This document shows, in pieces, positions 1 through 5,111 of a stretch of 5,718 nucleotides of DNA. Location of the stretch: NCBI GenBank assembly GCA_029864785.1, contig JAOTST010000120.1, forward strand, positions 1 through 5,718. Reading direction: 5' to 3'. The position numbers and the translations under genes were made by a program. Origin of the DNA: Chromatiales bacterium (lineage in GTDB: Bacteria > Pseudomonadota > Gammaproteobacteria > Thiohalomonadales > Thiohalomonadaceae). The notes beneath the pieces are model-generated. The model did not search any database. It was not told the DNA's origin and saw only the letters and a list, made by a program, of their open reading frames with translations. Each line of letters begins with the position of its first letter. The stretch's first letter is position 1.

Positions 1-1
1 A

Positions 2-166
2 GAGGTCTACGCTGCGATGGTCAGAAATTTGAATCATATTAGGTTTAACTGGCAGCCACTCTCTCAAGTGTGGGATCTCGATAGACCGGACGATCTGCTC
101 AGGTTGGCAGAGTGTACTGACTTACCCCAAGGAGTAGCTGAGTTACTGGATGTAAGTGCTCGCTAA
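2..166 (+). CDS. C-terminal end of a DUF2064/TIGR04282-type glycosyltransferase (5' truncated by window edge)
   Basis: This is an open frame from the left edge (first whole codon at 2) to a TAA at 164-166, giving 54 residues. The visible sequence contains FNWQPLSQVWDLDRPDDLLRL. A tryptophan, a short helix and then W-D-(L/V)-D-(R/T)-P-(E/D)-D-L is how the C-terminus of the DUF2064 glycosyltransferases (TIGR04282, related to GT-A nucleotide-sugar transferases and MobA-like enzymes) usually ends. The nucleotide-binding N-terminus and metal-binding DxD region lie outside the window, so the substrate cannot be judged. The frame has no start in the window and is too short to stand alone, so it is read as the tail of a longer gene. 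The stop overlaps the stop of the convergent small membrane protein gene. The alternative is another GT-A-fold nucleotidyltransferase with a similar ending. Confidence 0.62.
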   Translation, partial: EVYAAMVRNLNHIRFNWQPLSQVWDLDRPDDLLRLAECTDLPQGVAELLDVSAR

Positions 167-357
167 CCTGAAAAGTTGGTAACAGCGATAATGTTGCTGA
201 TAATAACGACGGCTGCTGCAAAAAGTATCCAGCCAAGGCGATGGCGACTGGGCTGATGGCGTTTTTCAGCACGCCAAAGTGCATTTGAGATCAAGTTCTC
301 TCTATCTGCACGTCTGCGCAGTATCGGATATTCGACCTTCTCTTTAAGGTTTGACAT
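163..357 (-). CDS. Small single-pass membrane protein, unknown function
   Basis: This is a 64-residue product that I do not recognise as a named family. Residues 1-40 are polar and strongly basic (runs such as LRRRADRE and RAEKRHQPSRHR). Residues about 41-60 (LGWILFAAAVVIISNIIAV) form one hydrophobic membrane span, and only four residues follow. The positive-inside rule predicts a cytoplasmic N-terminus and a very short periplasmic tail. Reality of the gene is supported by a good Shine-Dalgarno, GAGGAG (364-369 on the plus strand), six bases before an ATG. It is also supported by compact placement, ending in a TAG at 163-165 that overlaps the convergent upstream gene's TAA. It is transcribed divergently from the chalcone-isomerase-like gene and appears monocistronic. 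A role as a small regulator or assembly factor of a membrane complex is possible but unsupported. Confidence 0.66.
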   Translation of the reverse strand: MSNLKEKVEYPILRRRADRENLISNALWRAEKRHQPSRHRLGWILFAAAVVIISNIIAVTNFSG

Positions 358-363
358 GCTATT

Positions 364-369
364 CTCCTC
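364..369 (-). promoter_or_regulatory. Strong ribosome binding site of the small membrane protein gene
   Basis: The minus strand reads GAGGAG, then AATAGC, then ATG. This is a near-ideal Shine-Dalgarno with six-base spacing, and it is the main argument that the 64-codon gene at 163-357 is translated. Confidence 0.7.
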
Positions 370-371
370 GC

Positions 372-388
372 ACCATCTTTCTGATGGT
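372..388. repeat. Inverted repeat next to the small gene's ribosome binding site
   Basis: ACCATC (372-377) and GATGGT (383-388) are perfect 6-bp complementary arms around a 5-base centre. On the minus-strand transcript this makes a possible hairpin that ends two bases before the GAGGAG Shine-Dalgarno. As DNA it sits between the two divergent genes and could instead be an operator half-site pair. There is no T-run after it in either direction that would make it a terminator. A 6-bp repeat of this kind can occur by chance. Confidence 0.4.
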
Positions 389-391
389 TAT

Positions 392-421
392 TTGTCATTA
401 TTATTTTTGGATGCGCATATT
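392..421 (+). promoter_or_regulatory. Candidate sigma-70 promoter (distal) for the chalcone-isomerase-like gene
   Basis: TTGTCA at 392-397 matches five of six consensus -35 bases. After an 18-base spacer, CATATT at 416-421 matches four of six -10 bases. The region is AT-rich and lies upstream of the plus-strand gene at 550. This is a pattern match only, and the promoter at 439-467 is an equally good alternative. Confidence 0.25.
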
Positions 422-438
422 AGATGATGCCAAATAAT

Positions 439-467
439 TTGGCTATGAAATATTTAGGGGGTATCCT
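439..467 (+). promoter_or_regulatory. Candidate sigma-70 promoter (proximal) for the chalcone-isomerase-like gene
   Basis: TTGGCT at 439-444 and TATCCT at 462-467 are separated by the optimal 17 bases, and each matches four of six consensus positions. Transcription would start near 474 and leave an untranslated leader of about 75 bases before the ATG at 550. If this promoter is used, the in-frame ATGs at 424-448 cannot be the start codon. Pattern match only. Confidence 0.25.
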
Positions 468-549
468 CAATTTTTTTATGAAAGAGTGGCTGTTGATGAA
501 CACGCTCTCACGTATCGAAAGCCGCTATTTAAATGACCAAGGGGAAAAA

Positions 550-1116
550 ATGAAATTAATAACAACCATCTTTCTTACATTATTCATGACGCTTCAAGTA
601 TCTAACGCCGTTGCTAGGGAGGTAGCAGGGATTGAGGTGGCGGAATCTATTCGAGTTGCCGATACAGAGTTAATGTTGAACGGTAGCGGTATTCGAACAA
701 AATTTTTCTTTAATATCTATGTGGGTTCGCTCTATAGCAAAAAGAGCGGGAGTAGCTTGGAGGAGATTATTAATCAAGGTGCTCCGTATCGCGTATCGAT
801 GGCTGTTCTTTACGATGAGATTAGCGCAGAAAAACTCAATGGGGGTTGGGCCGAGGGCTTTGAGAGAAACTTGAGCGCAGATGAGTTGAAAAATATTCAG
901 ACCTCTATTGATGATTTTTATAAATTATTTAAAACCGTTCATAAAGGTGATGTGATCGATATTGATGTGAGCGGGAAGAGTGTTACTACGGTCTTTTTGA
1001 ATGGTAATAAACAGGGGGATATCGATAATAGTGCCTTTCCTGATGCACTGTTGAAAATCTGGTTAGGTAAAGAGCCTGCTGATGAGGATCTAAAAACAGG
1101 TATGCTGGGAGGATAA
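550..1116 (+). CDS. Secreted chalcone isomerase-like protein
   Basis: The product has 188 residues and belongs to the bacterial chalcone isomerase-like family (Chalcone_3 type). Residues 1-22 form a signal peptide: a lysine, the hydrophobic stretch LITTIFLTLFMTLQV, then a small-residue cleavage site near SNAVA. The mature protein should therefore be periplasmic. Family hallmarks are the V-A-G-I/V opening (25-28), LNGSGIRTKFFFNIYVGSLY (43-62), the helical ISAEKLNGGWAEGFERNLSA block (91-110), KGDVIDID (132-139) and the C-terminal LLKIWLGKEPADEDLKTGMLGG ending at 188. Plant relatives isomerise chalcones or bind fatty acids. Bacterial members lack a settled function, and catalysis should not be assumed. 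I chose the ATG at 550 because AAGGGG stands five bases before it and the signal peptide begins exactly there. The frame is open back to an ATG at 424, but that would add 42 residues ahead of the signal peptide. The gene is monocistronic, between a divergent and a convergent neighbour. Confidence 0.87.
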   Translation: MKLITTIFLTLFMTLQVSNAVAREVAGIEVAESIRVADTELMLNGSGIRTKFFFNIYVGSLYSKKSGSSLEEIINQGAPYRVSMAVLYDEISAEKLNGGWAEGFERNLSADELKNIQTSIDDFYKLFKTVHKGDVIDIDVSGKSVTTVFLNGNKQGDIDNSAFPDALLKIWLGKEPADEDLKTGMLGG

Positions 1117-1140
1117 TATTGTAAGGGATCCTGAATGGTA
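1117..1140. other. Short convergent intergenic gap without a clear terminator
   Basis: These 24 bases separate the TAA of the chalcone-isomerase-like gene from the TAG of the zinc-ribbon gene. Apart from a GGATCC palindrome I see no GC-rich stem followed by a T-run on either strand. Transcription of both convergent units must end inside the opposing genes, by Rho, or by a structure I cannot recognise. Confidence 0.5.
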
Positions 1141-1707
1141 CTAAAAGGCGTCACCACGGTAGTAAAAATAGTCCCATTTACTCTCTGTGGATGCCTTTAA
1201 TGTAGCTAACAGCTTATCGCTAGGGACGGCTTCGTTTTCGAAGATCCCCCACACTTTGATGAAAAAGCGCCCAAATCCAGCGCTCTTATTCCAACGGAGT
1301 TGTTCAAGGGATATATCATTTTCACAACTTGGACAGTGCCATAGCGTACGGTCACGCTTCCACGCCTCAATAATCGGTTGCCAATTGGTTTCACGATGCC
1401 CACATACTGGACAACGTAATGGTTTTACATTCTTCCCACTAATAAATTGCTTCTCATCAAAGGGGCCATAAAACTCAATGTGGCAGAACTCTTTTCCTGT
1501 CTTTCCAGGCTCCCCCAGTGAAACGACAGGTGAGCAGCCGAGAAAGGTGAGGTGAAACATCAACTCCTCTCCCGGCTTAAAGTGCTCTTTGCTATCAAAT
1601 TGGAATGGTTCGGCTATAAAGTCGATCTCTTTAAGCTGTGCCTTTAGATTGTTTACATCGGGCAGCTCGTTTGATGAAGGTGTCAACAGCAGAATATTGT
1701 TATTCAT
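1141..1707 (-). CDS. Zinc-ribbon protein of unknown function
   Basis: The product has 188 residues with no recognisable catalytic domain. The clear feature is a four-cysteine zinc ribbon: CPVCGH (Cys99, Cys102) and, 22 residues later, CPSC (Cys125, Cys128), each pair followed or preceded by aromatic residues. The N-terminal half (about 1-95) is a mixed soluble region with a probable beta-rich part. The C-terminal part (about 136-188) holds FGRFFIKVWGIFENEAVPSD and ends in an aromatic-rich KWDYFYYRGDAF. There is no signal peptide or membrane span, so it is likely cytoplasmic. The CxxC pairs most likely bind structural zinc, and nucleic-acid or protein contact is possible but not shown. Its ATG (1705-1707) follows the end of the peptidase frame as TAG-G-ATG with no strong Shine-Dalgarno, which points to translation by termination-reinitiation from the peptidase gene. 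It is the last gene of the minus-strand operon and ends in TAG. Confidence 0.72.
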   Translation of the reverse strand: MNNNILLLTPSSNELPDVNNLKAQLKEIDFIAEPFQFDSKEHFKPGEELMFHLTFLGCSPVVSLGEPGKTGKEFCHIEFYGPFDEKQFISGKNVKPLRCPVCGHRETNWQPIIEAWKRDRTLWHCPSCENDISLEQLRWNKSAGFGRFFIKVWGIFENEAVPSDKLLATLKASTESKWDYFYYRGDAF

Positions 1708-1708
1708 C

Positions 1709-1966
1709 CTATGGATTCCCGAGCCAGTTTATGAGTCGTCTGTTTTCACCGTCGGCCACTTCTAGATAACAGGTATTGTTGGGAGCTTTCTGGGTGGCAA
1801 GGCTAATCTCTAGCAATTCATCTCGGCGGAAGAGGTGGATAGTAATCTCCTGTTCCGGTCCGATACGCTCAAGTAGTTTTTCAAAATTTTCGGCAGTGAC
1901 TTCGATGCCATTTAGAGCAATGAGGCGATCGTGTGCAGAGATGCCGGCCTTTTGTGCGGCACTCTA
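1709..1966 (-). pseudogene. Cut-off C-terminal part of the M61 peptidase (PDZ remainder) behind an in-frame TAG
   Basis: The peptidase frame continues without a shift past the TAG at 1964-1966 for 84 codons to a second TAG at 1709-1711. The codons directly after the first stop read SAAQKAGISAHDRLIALNG, the core of a PDZ domain (A-x-x-A-G-(I/L)-x-x-x-D-x-(L/I)-x-x-(L/I)-(N/D)-G). An EVTAENFEKLLERIGPEQEI helix-strand stretch follows, and the end is a WLG-containing tail of the type seen at the C-terminus of M61 proteins. Counting the interrupted codon, the whole frame is 598 codons, the usual family length. There is no ATG near the start of this segment, so it is probably not translated alone unless the TAG is read through. 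One base change (or one base-calling error) explains everything seen. Confidence 0.75.
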
Positions 1967-3505
1967 ATCATGCACCACCGTGACCTTCAAACCATTGGCC
2001 TGGGTGGTGTAGTGAATACCTAATGTCGTAGTCAAGGGGCTATCATTCACCTTTCCGCCTGAGTCACTGGCCGATCCCGTGGCACGTTTTTTCAGGTTGA
2101 TGCCAAATTCTTTTAGCAGAATCTCAAGCGGCAGATCTTCGGTGGTACGCAGTGCATGATCAAAAAATGGTTTCAGCTCTACGCCGGTGACCTGTTCGAT
2201 GAATTTCTCAAGACCCGCCTCATCAACACCAATCAGTGGCTTACCATGTTGTTGCCACAGTTCACGTTTTACATCGTCCAGACTCTTTGTCAGATTGCTT
2301 TCGATTTGAATTGTCAGGTCGAGTGCCAGAGCAATGAGCGCCCCTTTGGTGTAGTAGCTGATAATCGCATTGGGGGCATTCTCGTCCTGCTTATAGAACT
2401 TGCTCCATGTATCAAAACTCGATTCGCTAACGGTCTGTTTGTATCGACCTGCACTGCGCTCGACCCGGGTGATGGTCTGCCCTAGTAGCTCAAGGTAGCT
2501 ATCTCTATCGATACAGCCGCTTCTAAGCAGGGTGAGGTCGTCATAGTAGGAGGTGATCCCTTCAAAGAACCAGAGCAGCGATGTGTGGCTCTCCTGACTG
2601 AGATCATAGGGGAGAAATTCTGCCGGCTTGATGCGCTTGATATTCCAGCTATGGAAATATTCGTGGCTGCAAAGTCCAAGAAATTGGCGATAGCCATTGG
2701 TGATCTTCTCCATTCCGAGATGGGGAAGATCATCACGTTTGCAGAGTAGACTGGTGGAGCTGCGATGCTCCAGACCACCATAACCGTTACCGACAGCCAT
2801 CACCTGAAACAGGTAACGTTCAAAGGGAGCCTCGCCAAACATCTCGATCTGGCTCTCACAGATGCGCTTCAGGTCTCTAACTAATCTCCTCTCATCACAG
2901 TCATGCTGGCCGGTAATAGCGACCTCATGGGGGATGCCTGCGGCGCTGAACTTGATTAGAGTGAAGCGGCCCATCTCAACCGGATGGTCGATGAGGTCAT
3001 CGTAGCTCTCTGCCTGAAAGATGCCAAAGTCGTAGGGCTCTGCCTTAAAGGTGGAGAGGGTGGTTGCTACCTGCCAGGATGCACTGTAGTCACGATTTGG
3101 GGGGGAGATCTGTACTGTACAGGGCTGATCGCTCTGTCCCTCAACCTCAAGAAAGAGGCTGGTGCCGTTAAAGTAGCCGTGGGTCTGATCAAGGTGGGCG
3201 GTGCGTACAGAGAGATCCCATGCATAGATGGTGTAGGTGATGATGAGAGAATCACTACAGGGTTCAAACTGCCAGCTCTGTTTGTCAGTTTTGTGAAAGG
3301 CGATTGGACTATTGTTGCTGTGGGCTTCAAGGGTGACAATATTTTTGGCAAAGTCACGAATCATATAACTCCCCGGGATCCATGCGGGCAACGTGAGTCG
3401 TTGTCCCTTCGGATCGGGGGTCTCTATCGTTAGCTTGACCTCAAAGAGGTGAGCTTCAGGATTGGATGGTGTGACGTGGTAGTGAATGGGGTAGTAGTTA
3501 TCCAA
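1964..3505 (-). CDS. M61 family (glycyl aminopeptidase-type) metallopeptidase, truncated in its PDZ domain by a TAG
   Basis: This is a zinc metallopeptidase of the M61 family. The product visible up to the TAG has 513 residues. Residues about 1-165 form the beta-rich N-terminal domain (HYHVTPSNPEAHLFEV, then LPAWIPGSYMIRDFAKNIV). Residues about 170-460 are the thermolysin-like catalytic domain, with GYGGLEHRSST (241-251), the zinc-binding HEYFH motif (281-285, catalytic Glu282) and WFFEG (312-316), whose Glu315 should be the third zinc ligand. A PDZ domain starts near 494 (TLGIHYTTQANGLKVTVVHD) and is cut at residue 513. The catalytic domain is intact, so a partly active enzyme is possible, but loss of PDZ may impair folding or substrate choice. 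There is no signal peptide, so it is probably cytoplasmic. The start is TTG at 3503-3505: an in-frame TGA lies four codons upstream and the first internal ATG (residue 48) is inside a conserved motif. It overlaps the acetyltransferase stop by 8 bases, with GAGAAAG as a weak Shine-Dalgarno. Confidence 0.88.
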   Translation of the reverse strand: MDNYYPIHYHVTPSNPEAHLFEVKLTIETPDPKGQRLTLPAWIPGSYMIRDFAKNIVTLEAHSNNSPIAFHKTDKQSWQFEPCSDSLIITYTIYAWDLSVRTAHLDQTHGYFNGTSLFLEVEGQSDQPCTVQISPPNRDYSASWQVATTLSTFKAEPYDFGIFQAESYDDLIDHPVEMGRFTLIKFSAAGIPHEVAITGQHDCDERRLVRDLKRICESQIEMFGEAPFERYLFQVMAVGNGYGGLEHRSSTSLLCKRDDLPHLGMEKITNGYRQFLGLCSHEYFHSWNIKRIKPAEFLPYDLSQESHTSLLWFFEGITSYYDDLTLLRSGCIDRDSYLELLGQTITRVERSAGRYKQTVSESSFDTWSKFYKQDENAPNAIISYYTKGALIALALDLTIQIESNLTKSLDDVKRELWQQHGKPLIGVDEAGLEKFIEQVTGVELKPFFDHALRTTEDLPLEILLKEFGINLKKRATGSASDSGGKVNDSPLTTTLGIHYTTQANGLKVTVVHD

Positions 3506-3932
3506 TGTACTTTCTCATATTCAGGTGGGGGATATTGGCATCCATAAACTCATCACCGTAGGCAACAAATCCCAACCTTTCATAAAAGGGGAGTGCCTGA
3601 ATCTGGGCTGCGAGTTTTAACTCTCTATATCCTAGCAGCTCTGCCTGATAAATCATCTCTCGGATGAGCGTTGAGCCCACACCGTGACCGCGCCATCTTT
3701 TGACAACCGCGACCCGGCCGATATGGCTGTCACTTAATAGACGGGCAGTGCCAATGGTTTGGCCACTTTCTGAGGTTGCAATAAGGTGGAGTGCGCTCTC
3801 ATCAAGGCCGTCCCACTCCAACGCTTCGGGGACTGATTGTTCTTTGATAAATACTTCTCTGCGAATCTGTTTTAACGCTTTGGAATCTTTCGGCCAATTG
3901 GCGACTGCAATGGTGAATTGCTTATTCGTCAT
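3498..3932 (-). CDS. GNAT family N-acetyltransferase, YjcF/ElaA-like
   Basis: The 144-residue product is a single GNAT domain that would transfer an acetyl group from acetyl-CoA to an unidentified amine. The N-terminal IRREVFIKEQSVPEALEWDG (23-42), followed by a conserved H49, is the signature of the YjcF/ElaA-like group. Motif A with the acetyl-CoA pyrophosphate loop is VAVVKRWRGHGVGSTLI (74-90), fitting R-x-x-G-x-G. Motif B is LAAQIQALPFYERLGF (107-122), with the Tyr that often serves as general acid. The tail MDANIPHLNMRKYI also matches YjcF-like proteins. The length is normal for the family and nothing is missing. The ATG lies 11 bases inside the end of the oxygenase gene and no strong Shine-Dalgarno is present. 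A small CTAGG/CCTAG inverted repeat (3933-3937 and 3947-3951) sits directly upstream. Coupled translation with the oxygenase gene is likely. The substrate is unknown. Confidence 0.85.
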   Translation of the reverse strand: MTNKQFTIAVANWPKDSKALKQIRREVFIKEQSVPEALEWDGLDESALHLIATSESGQTIGTARLLSDSHIGRVAVVKRWRGHGVGSTLIREMIYQAELLGYRELKLAAQIQALPFYERLGFVAYGDEFMDANIPHLNMRKYIG

Positions 3933-5085
3933 CTAGGTAGAGTGCCCCTAGATTGTAAAGTTCGGTCAGTAGTTGCAGAAAATCGTTATTGACGAGATAT
4001 GGTGTGATCTCTCCCAGTTCCAGTAGCCGTTGACCGCAGAGCAGCTTAACTTCTTCGATCATTGTGTGGTTGATCGAAAATGCCTCGCCGGCGACAAAAA
4101 GGGCGATATTCCCCTCTGATTCGATATAGCTAAAACGTGCATATTCACTGCGCCAGAGTGAACCTGTACGCTCGATTTTTGATCGTAATTCAGAGGCATC
4201 GATCTCCTTATTGGGTTCCGGAAGATAGTGTCCCGGAGGAACCGCCGTGGTGTAACGCCCAAACCAGTGGTTGAGTTCATCATCTGACTTTTTGGGGATC
4301 TCCCTTAAAATTGAACGAATGGCGTTCAAATCGCCCGCAGATATTTCACCTGGGTTAGCTTGAAGTAGTCGACCGGGATCACTATAAAAACTCTCTTCAT
4401 TATCATCGGCCATTTCGGCCAAAATTTCGGCAAAGTGGCGACTGATGAGATCAACCTTTGAAGGGGCTCGAAAACCGACTGAGATGTTGATGCAATCCTC
4501 CAGTGATACACCATTGTGTACCACCCCGGGGGGCATATAGAGCATATCGCCCTCTTCAAGCACCCACTCCTGTTCGGGTTTAAAATCTTTGAGTACCCGC
4601 AGCGGCATATTGGGAATAAGGTGCTCTTCACCAGATTCCTGATGACTAATCTGCCAGAGTCTTCGCCCTGGTCCCTGAATGATAAAGACATCGTAATTAT
4701 CGGCGTGGGGACCAACGGTACCGTGCTCTGGTGAGAAGCTCACCATTACATCATCAAGCCGCCAATTAGGTAGAAAATTGAAGCGCTCCTGTAACAGTGC
4801 AAACTCGGGAACCTGTTTATTGATCTCCTGAATCAACAGAGTCCAGTGGGTATCGGGAAGGGATGTGAGATCGTCCTCTTTAAATGGACCGTTACGCAGT
4901 TGCCACTCGGGCTGTTCTTGCAACAGACGCGACTCTACATCATCCTCGAGTGACAGACCTCCAATCTCTTCCGGGGTAATGGGGCACTTAAAATCGGGGA
5001 GAGCACCCCGCACGACAAGCGGCTTCTGTTGCCAGTATTCACTTAAAAATTGTTGTGGGGTGAGCCCACCGAGTAGATTCGTCAT
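3922..5085 (-). CDS. roxA: Ribosomal oxygenase, cupin-4 (JmjC-like) 2-oxoglutarate/Fe(II)-dependent arginine hydroxylase
   Basis: The 387-residue product matches E. coli YcfD/RoxA in length and motifs. In that family the enzyme hydroxylates an arginine of ribosomal protein L16 (uL16), using Fe(II), oxygen and 2-oxoglutarate, in the cytoplasm. Numbered from the ATG at 5083-5085, the iron triad is visible as GPHADNYDVFIIQGPGRRLW (His127, Asp129) and MPPGVVHNGVS (His190), close to the E. coli positions 125, 127 and 187. The N-terminal LTPQQFLSEYWQQKPLVVRG is the typical cupin-4 opening. Residues about 210-280 should form the dimerisation helices and about 290-387 the winged-helix C-terminal domain. 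A TTG directly before the ATG could serve as start. I prefer the ATG because GGA stands seven bases ahead of it. The gene lies 26 bases after the hydrolase gene and overlaps the acetyltransferase gene by 11 bases. L16 as substrate is transferred from the family and is not shown here. Confidence 0.9.
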   Translation of the reverse strand: MTNLLGGLTPQQFLSEYWQQKPLVVRGALPDFKCPITPEEIGGLSLEDDVESRLLQEQPEWQLRNGPFKEDDLTSLPDTHWTLLIQEINKQVPEFALLQERFNFLPNWRLDDVMVSFSPEHGTVGPHADNYDVFIIQGPGRRLWQISHQESGEEHLIPNMPLRVLKDFKPEQEWVLEEGDMLYMPPGVVHNGVSLEDCINISVGFRAPSKVDLISRHFAEILAEMADDNEESFYSDPGRLLQANPGEISAGDLNAIRSILREIPKKSDDELNHWFGRYTTAVPPGHYLPEPNKEIDASELRSKIERTGSLWRSEYARFSYIESEGNIALFVAGEAFSINHTMIEEVKLLCGQRLLELGEITPYLVNNDFLQLLTELYNLGALYLDDE

Positions 5086-5111
5086 CAAATGTTCCAGTCG
5101 CTAACCTGTTA

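Noticed and set aside
456..478. Possible attenuator (AGG and CCT arms followed by a T-run)
   Set aside because: The stem would be only three base pairs around a six-base loop, too weak to act as an intrinsic terminator. The T-run is part of a generally AT-rich leader.
424..549. Upstream extension of the chalcone-isomerase-like gene to the ATG at 424
   Set aside because: It would put 42 extra residues before a textbook signal peptide. The ATG at 550 has its own AAGGGG site, and candidate promoters lie within the extension.
1138..1164. TACTA/TAGTA inverted repeat near the zinc-ribbon stop codon as a terminator
   Set aside because: The arms are five AT-rich pairs around a 16-base loop, with no GC-rich stem. 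It is not convincing as a terminator on either strand.
1964..1966. Pyrrolysine or general TAG reassignment
   Set aside because: M61 peptidases are not known pyrrolysine proteins, no pyl genes are in the window, and three other frames here end in TAG. It is kept only as an outside possibility under the amber finding.
1776..1967. Plus-strand 63-codon open frame
   Set aside because: It lies opposite the continuing peptidase frame, which encodes recognisable PDZ sequence on the minus strand. The plus-strand product is serine/arginine-rich and resembles no protein, so it is a shadow.
2984..3433. Plus-strand 149-codon open frame
   Set aside because: It is antisense to the N-terminal domain of the M61 peptidase, whose family motifs are clear. 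It has no Shine-Dalgarno or recognisable domain.
4326..4715. Minus-strand 129-codon open frame inside the oxygenase gene
   Set aside because: It is an alternate frame of a strongly supported gene, and its translation shows no domain.
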